A stretch of DNA of 7,915 nucleotides from CAYMRB01 sp964392615 (GTDB taxonomy: Bacteria; Planctomycetota; UBA8108). The notes beneath the pieces are model-generated. The model was given only the letters and a program-made list of their open reading frames with translations. It was not told where the DNA came from and searched no databases. Positions within the stretch are counted from its first letter, which is position 1. Every line of letters begins with the position of its first letter. The translations under genes were made by a program, and so were the position numbers. The DNA is taken from positions 1 to 7,915 of the forward strand of contig CAYMRB010000457.1 in NCBI GenBank assembly GCA_964392615.1, written 5' to 3'. Below, piece after piece: positions 5,172 through 7,915 of the stretch.

Positions 5172-5801
5172 CTACCAGCCATGTTGGCCGACTAGCGGGA
5201 CGAAGATGACGCGGTCGATCTCGGTCGTGTCGAACGTGCCGTCCTCACGCCGCTCGAGGCGGACCAGCTGCTGCAGGTCGCGTGAGCCGACCGGAACGAT
5301 GATGCGCCCGCCGACGGCCAGCTGGTCGAGAAGCGGCTGGGGGACCTTCGGCGCCGCGGCGGTGACGATGATCGCGTCGAACGGTGCCTTCGACGGCAGA
5401 CCGAGCGTCCCGTCGGCGAGGTGGCAAGTGACGTTCTCGACGCTCAGCTCGGCGAGGCGGCGGACGGCGTCGTCGCGGTGCTCCTCGATGCGCTCGATCG
5501 TGTCGACCGACGCGGCGAGGCGTGCCAAGATGGCGGCCTGGTAGCCGCTGCCGGTGCCGATCTCCAGGACGCGCTCGGTGCCCGTCAGCTGGAGTGCCTC
5601 CGTCATCGTCGCGACGACGAGGGGCTGCGAGATCGTCTGCCCCGCGCCGATCGGCAGCGCGGAGTTCTCCCAAGCGGAGTCCTGCAAGTGCTGCGGCACG
5701 AACGAGGGCCGCGGCACCTCCCGGATCACGTCGAGCACGCGCTCGTCGCGAATGCCGAGGCAGCGCAACAGATCGACAAGAGCTCGGGCGCTCTGGATCA
5801 C
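5172..5801 (-). CDS. pcm: Protein-L-isoaspartate O-methyltransferase
   Basis: Repairs damaged proteins by SAM-dependent methylation of L-isoaspartyl residues, normally in the cytosol. At 209 aa it has the family's usual length and layout. The order is an N-terminal helix with VIREVPRPSFVP (25-36), the substrate loop ALPIGAGQTISQP (48-60), SAM motif I VLEIGTGSGYQAA (78-90), an acidic residue after the second strand (TIERIEEH), FDAIIVTAAAPKVPQPLLDQL, and VGGRIIVPVG. The start is GTG at 5801. There is no other ATG, GTG or TTG between it and the in-frame TGA at 5877-5879, which is the stop of the upstream CotH-like gene. No convincing Shine-Dalgarno precedes it. A strong hairpin at 5838-5867 lies in its leader. 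It faces the Gfo/Idh/MocA gene tail to tail. Confidence 0.95.
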   Translation of the reverse strand: MIQSARALVDLLRCLGIRDERVLDVIREVPRPSFVPQHLQDSAWENSALPIGAGQTISQPLVVATMTEALQLTGTERVLEIGTGSGYQAAILARLAASVDTIERIEEHRDDAVRRLAELSVENVTCHLADGTLGLPSKAPFDAIIVTAAAPKVPQPLLDQLAVGGRIIVPVGSRDLQQLVRLERREDGTFDTTEIDRVIFVPLVGQHGW

Positions 5802-5837
5802 GCGACCAGTCCGTCGCAGAGGAGAAGGGGCGATCTC

Positions 5838-5867
5838 GGCCTGATCAGACCCGTGTCGGATCAGGCC
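5838..5867. terminator. Strong hairpin between the CotH-like gene and pcm
   Basis: GGCCTGATC (5838-5846) and GATCAGGCC (5859-5867) are perfect 9-bp arms. The 12-base loop can extend the helix with GAC/GTC (5848-5850, 5855-5857) beyond an A-G mismatch, closing on CCGT. On the minus strand it starts 10 bases after the CotH-like stop and ends 36 bases before the pcm start. It could therefore terminate the upstream gene, attenuate readthrough or stabilise an mRNA end. No T-run follows it on either strand. Confidence 0.5.
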
Positions 5868-5881
5868 TCCATCTGATCAGA
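5841..5881. repeat. Repeated CTGATCAGA palindromic motif around the CotH-like stop codon
   Basis: CTGATCAGA occurs identically at 5841-5849 and 5873-5881, and a related GGATCAGG at 5858-5865. The core CTGATCAG is an 8-bp palindrome and contains GATC. The second copy holds the TGA stop of the CotH-like gene. The copies can pair with each other as an alternative to the 5838-5867 hairpin. Confidence 0.4.
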
Positions 5882-7915
5882 TCCCCGTCTCGCAGTCGAG
5901 ATCGTCCGGCGTCTCGTCGCGGCCCGGATCCGGATACGGCGCTGCCGGCGCGGGGCCGCGGCGGAAGAGCAGGTCGATGATCCTGACGGCGTCCGTCAGC
6001 AGGATCCGCCCGTCGTCGTCGTAGTCCGCCGCATCTCGACACGCGATGGTTTGCTGGGCGAAGAGGTAGCTCAGCGTTGCCACCGCGTCGGCGAGCTCCA
6101 GGCGTCCGTTCAGACTGGTGTCGCCGCGGACGAACTGCGCCGGAGCGGCGAGCACCGTGAGCGTCATCGCGTTCGAGTCGCCGGTCTGCGCGCTGTGCAC
6201 GACGACGTTCCACTCGCCGACGCCGAGCTCGTCGGGGACGACGACGTCGAGCCGCGATGGGACGCCCGCAGCGTCGACCTCCGCCTCGATGTCGCCGAAG
6301 GTCACCGTCACGCCGGCGTGGAAGTTGGTGCCGTGGATGCTCACCAATTGGCCCGGCTCCGCGGCGTCCGGCTCGATGCGCTCGATGACCGGCGGCGCGT
6401 CGAAGGCCGTCGTCACGGTGATCTCGTCCGTACCGACGAGGCCTCCCGCGTTGTCGAACGCGAGGCATTGAACCTGGTTTGCGCCCGCCTCGAGCGGCAC
6501 GTTGACCAGCCAGTCGAGCGGAGCGGAGTTCGAGAATCGCGCCGGCTCCTCGAGCGGCCGGCCGTTGACGGAGACGAGAACGGTCCACACCTCGATCGGC
6601 GCGTTTCCTTCGATCGTCACGGCCGGGTCCTGCGTCTCGAAGCCGTCGCCCGAGTTCGTCGTGATTTCGAAATCGATGACGCTCGAGGTGGCTCTGCGGA
6701 GCTGATTGCGCAACGCGCTGCTGCGGCTGCGGACGAAGTTCCGGATGCCACCGATCCGTCCGGAGTCCATGCCACGGCGCGCCACCCTGGTCAAGAACGG
6801 CTCGAGCGCAGTGCTGTCGAACTTGTCGTTGACCATCTCGAGCAGAACCGAGTACAGCATGCGCTTGACGCGCGGGCGGTTCCAGAAACGGTTGAGGTCG
6901 GGGAAGAGGCCGGTGTTCGTGTTGTACGCCTGGTTGATGTTGTTGGGGATCAGGTACTGGGTGTTCTCGTACGAGAGCTCCATGTCCCACGGTAGCAGCA
7001 CCCACCGGCCGTCGTGCGGCGGCCGGTAGAGGTAGCAGTTCTTGCCGCGGTTGTAGCCCCACGTATCCCAGTCGCCGGTGTTCAGACGCACGGCGAGGAC
7101 GCGCAGGAACGCCTCGACGTCGACCGCATCCCAGATGGCCTCGTCGAACGCTTCGTTGCTGGTCGCACGCGGGTCGAGGATGCGGCCGAGCTCGATCAGA
7201 CGCGTGAAGTCGTCCCTGGACTCGTGCAGGCGCGTCGAGAACCAATAGCGATATGCTTCGGGGTTGTCTCCGGCCAAGCCGCCGCCCGGCTGCGGCGGGT
7301 AGGTCAAGCGGCCGTTGACGTTCGACGTCTTCTCGCCGTTGTCGTTGATCTGGAACCGGTCGTCCATCTCGAAGAAATCGCCATTGTCGTCATCCGGGTA
7401 CCAGCGCTGGATGAGCTCGTTGTTCGGCACCTGGATGTGCTCGCGGAGCTCGTTGATGCCCGATCCGGAGCCGCGGCTGACCTGCCACTGCACGAGCCAT
7501 TGGAACGAGTACGGCGCCTTCGTGTTGCCCTGATTGTGGCGAATCAGGTAGTGGGACGCGCGTTCGCGGGGGTCGCGCGCTCCGCTGCCCTGGTGGTCCT
7601 CGAGACCGAAGCGCTTGACACGCCCATGGAGCGGCTTGTCCTTCGGCATCAGGACGCGGTAGCTCTCGGTCCACTTCTGACGCGCCCACGGGCTGCCCGA
7701 GAACCGCACGCGCGATGTGTAGTACATGTCCCGGTTCGCGAACAGGAACGAACCCTCGACGCGATCGTTCGACAGCTTGCGGTTGACGTTGAGATACGAC
7801 TCCGCGGCGGAGTGCAGCCAGAACCGATACGACGGGCTGGAGCCTCCCGCCCGCGAGTCGTGTCGGTACACGCAGAAGCTCTGATCGATGTACGTCGGGC
7901 TCCGCGGGTCGAGGA
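5877..7915 (-). CDS. CotH-type kinase-like secreted protein with Ig-like, TIG and dockerin-like modules (N-terminus cut by window edge)
   Basis: The frame stays open to the right edge, so the N-terminus, including any signal peptide, is missing; about 678 codons are visible. Numbering from the codon at 7869-7871, residues about 50-395 look like a CotH domain. Visible parts are RVRFSGSPWAR, ESYRVLMPKDKPLHG, SHYLIRHNQG, and the most diagnostic block LNTGDWDTWGYNRGKNCYLY...WVLLPWDMELSYENT (263-304). Asp296 of LPWD matches the metal-binding aspartate expected in this protein-kinase-like fold. An Ig-like segment (about 410-490) follows, then a TIG/IPT domain (about 494-574: PVIERIEPDAAEPGQLVSIHGTNF). 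Last come two dockerin-like calcium loops (584-595 and 616-627, with Asp/Asn at most ligand positions) and an acidic tail ending DDLDCETGI. Cys611 and Cys660 could form a disulfide. Probably secreted or surface-bound; the phosphorylation target, if any, is unknown. Confidence 0.88.
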   Translation of the reverse strand, partial: LDPRSPTYIDQSFCVYRHDSRAGGSSPSYRFWLHSAAESYLNVNRKLSNDRVEGSFLFANRDMYYTSRVRFSGSPWARQKWTESYRVLMPKDKPLHGRVKRFGLEDHQGSGARDPRERASHYLIRHNQGNTKAPYSFQWLVQWQVSRGSGSGINELREHIQVPNNELIQRWYPDDDNGDFFEMDDRFQINDNGEKTSNVNGRLTYPPQPGGGLAGDNPEAYRYWFSTRLHESRDDFTRLIELGRILDPRATSNEAFDEAIWDAVDVEAFLRVLAVRLNTGDWDTWGYNRGKNCYLYRPPHDGRWVLLPWDMELSYENTQYLIPNNINQAYNTNTGLFPDLNRFWNRPRVKRMLYSVLLEMVNDKFDSTALEPFLTRVARRGMDSGRIGGIRNFVRSRSSALRNQLRRATSSVIDFEITTNSGDGFETQDPAVTIEGNAPIEVWTVLVSVNGRPLEEPARFSNSAPLDWLVNVPLEAGANQVQCLAFDNAGGLVGTDEITVTTAFDAPPVIERIEPDAAEPGQLVSIHGTNFHAGVTVTFGDIEAEVDAAGVPSRLDVVVPDELGVGEWNVVVHSAQTGDSNAMTLTVLAAPAQFVRGDTSLNGRLELADAVATLSYLFAQQTIACRDAADYDDDGRILLTDAVRIIDLLFRRGPAPAAPYPDPGRDETPDDLDCETGI

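Noticed and set aside
6051..6995. Plus-strand open frame of 314 codons opposite the CotH-like gene
   Set aside because: Translation shows no family features and mirrors the antisense of the TIG and CotH regions.
5845..7245. Second minus-strand open frame of 466 codons inside the CotH-like gene
   Set aside because: Extremely arginine-rich; it is the out-of-frame shadow of the CotH-like coding sequence.
1..7915. Search by eye for tRNA, rRNA, CRISPR repeats, insertion sequences or phage genes
   Set aside because: No tRNA-like cloverleaf, rRNA-like stretch, regularly spaced repeats, transposase motifs or integrase motifs were seen. The window looks like ordinary chromosomal sequence rather than a mobile region.

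Overview
The window is high-GC bacterial DNA (about two thirds G+C) densely packed with genes. Eight protein-coding genes can be supported, with no RNA genes, insertion sequences or CRISPR arrays. The best pointer to the host is the last gene. It is a secreted CotH-type protein ending in Ig-like, TIG and two dockerin-like EF-hand modules, with a cysteine-containing acidic tail. That tail style is common in marine Planctomycetota and related lineages. An aldose-epimerase-like protein with a leader segment and a Gfo/Idh/MocA oxidoreductase fit the same picture, but the phylum is an inference.

Layout: (1) 68-820 (+), a six-helix membrane protein of unknown function with a GEEISWGQ motif. (2) 825-2198 (-), an exported-looking DUF4432 aldose-1-epimerase-like protein. 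It converges on gene 1 with a 4-base gap, and a long hairpin spans both stop codons. (3) 2199-2426, a divergent promoter region. (4) 2427-5034 (+), a probable operon of four genes: a one-cluster [4Fe-4S] ferredoxin, an Mrp/ApbC-type Fe-S carrier ATPase, a small DUF971 protein and a Gfo/Idh/MocA dehydrogenase. The last two overlap by 11 bases. (5) 5035-5171, a convergent gap that can fold into an extended structure and also holds a 12-bp palindrome. (6) 5172-5801 (-), protein-L-isoaspartate O-methyltransferase. (7) 5877 to the window edge (-), the CotH-like protein, cut off at its N-terminus. A strong hairpin and repeated CTGATCAG palindromes separate it from the methyltransferase gene.

Functionally, the centre of the window looks like a compact Fe-S cluster handling module. 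Mrp and DUF971 are the two domains that, together with an N-terminal MIP18 domain, form plant HCF101. Here they are separate genes, the MIP18 domain is missing, and a small ferredoxin precedes them. The attached Gfo/Idh/MocA gene could be a passenger or a client-related enzyme; the sequence does not decide. The rest is repair (isoaspartyl methyltransferase), envelope or carbohydrate-related functions, and one orphan membrane family. No clearly novel defence or mobile system is present. The split HCF101-like cluster and the structured gene junctions are the most interesting elements.
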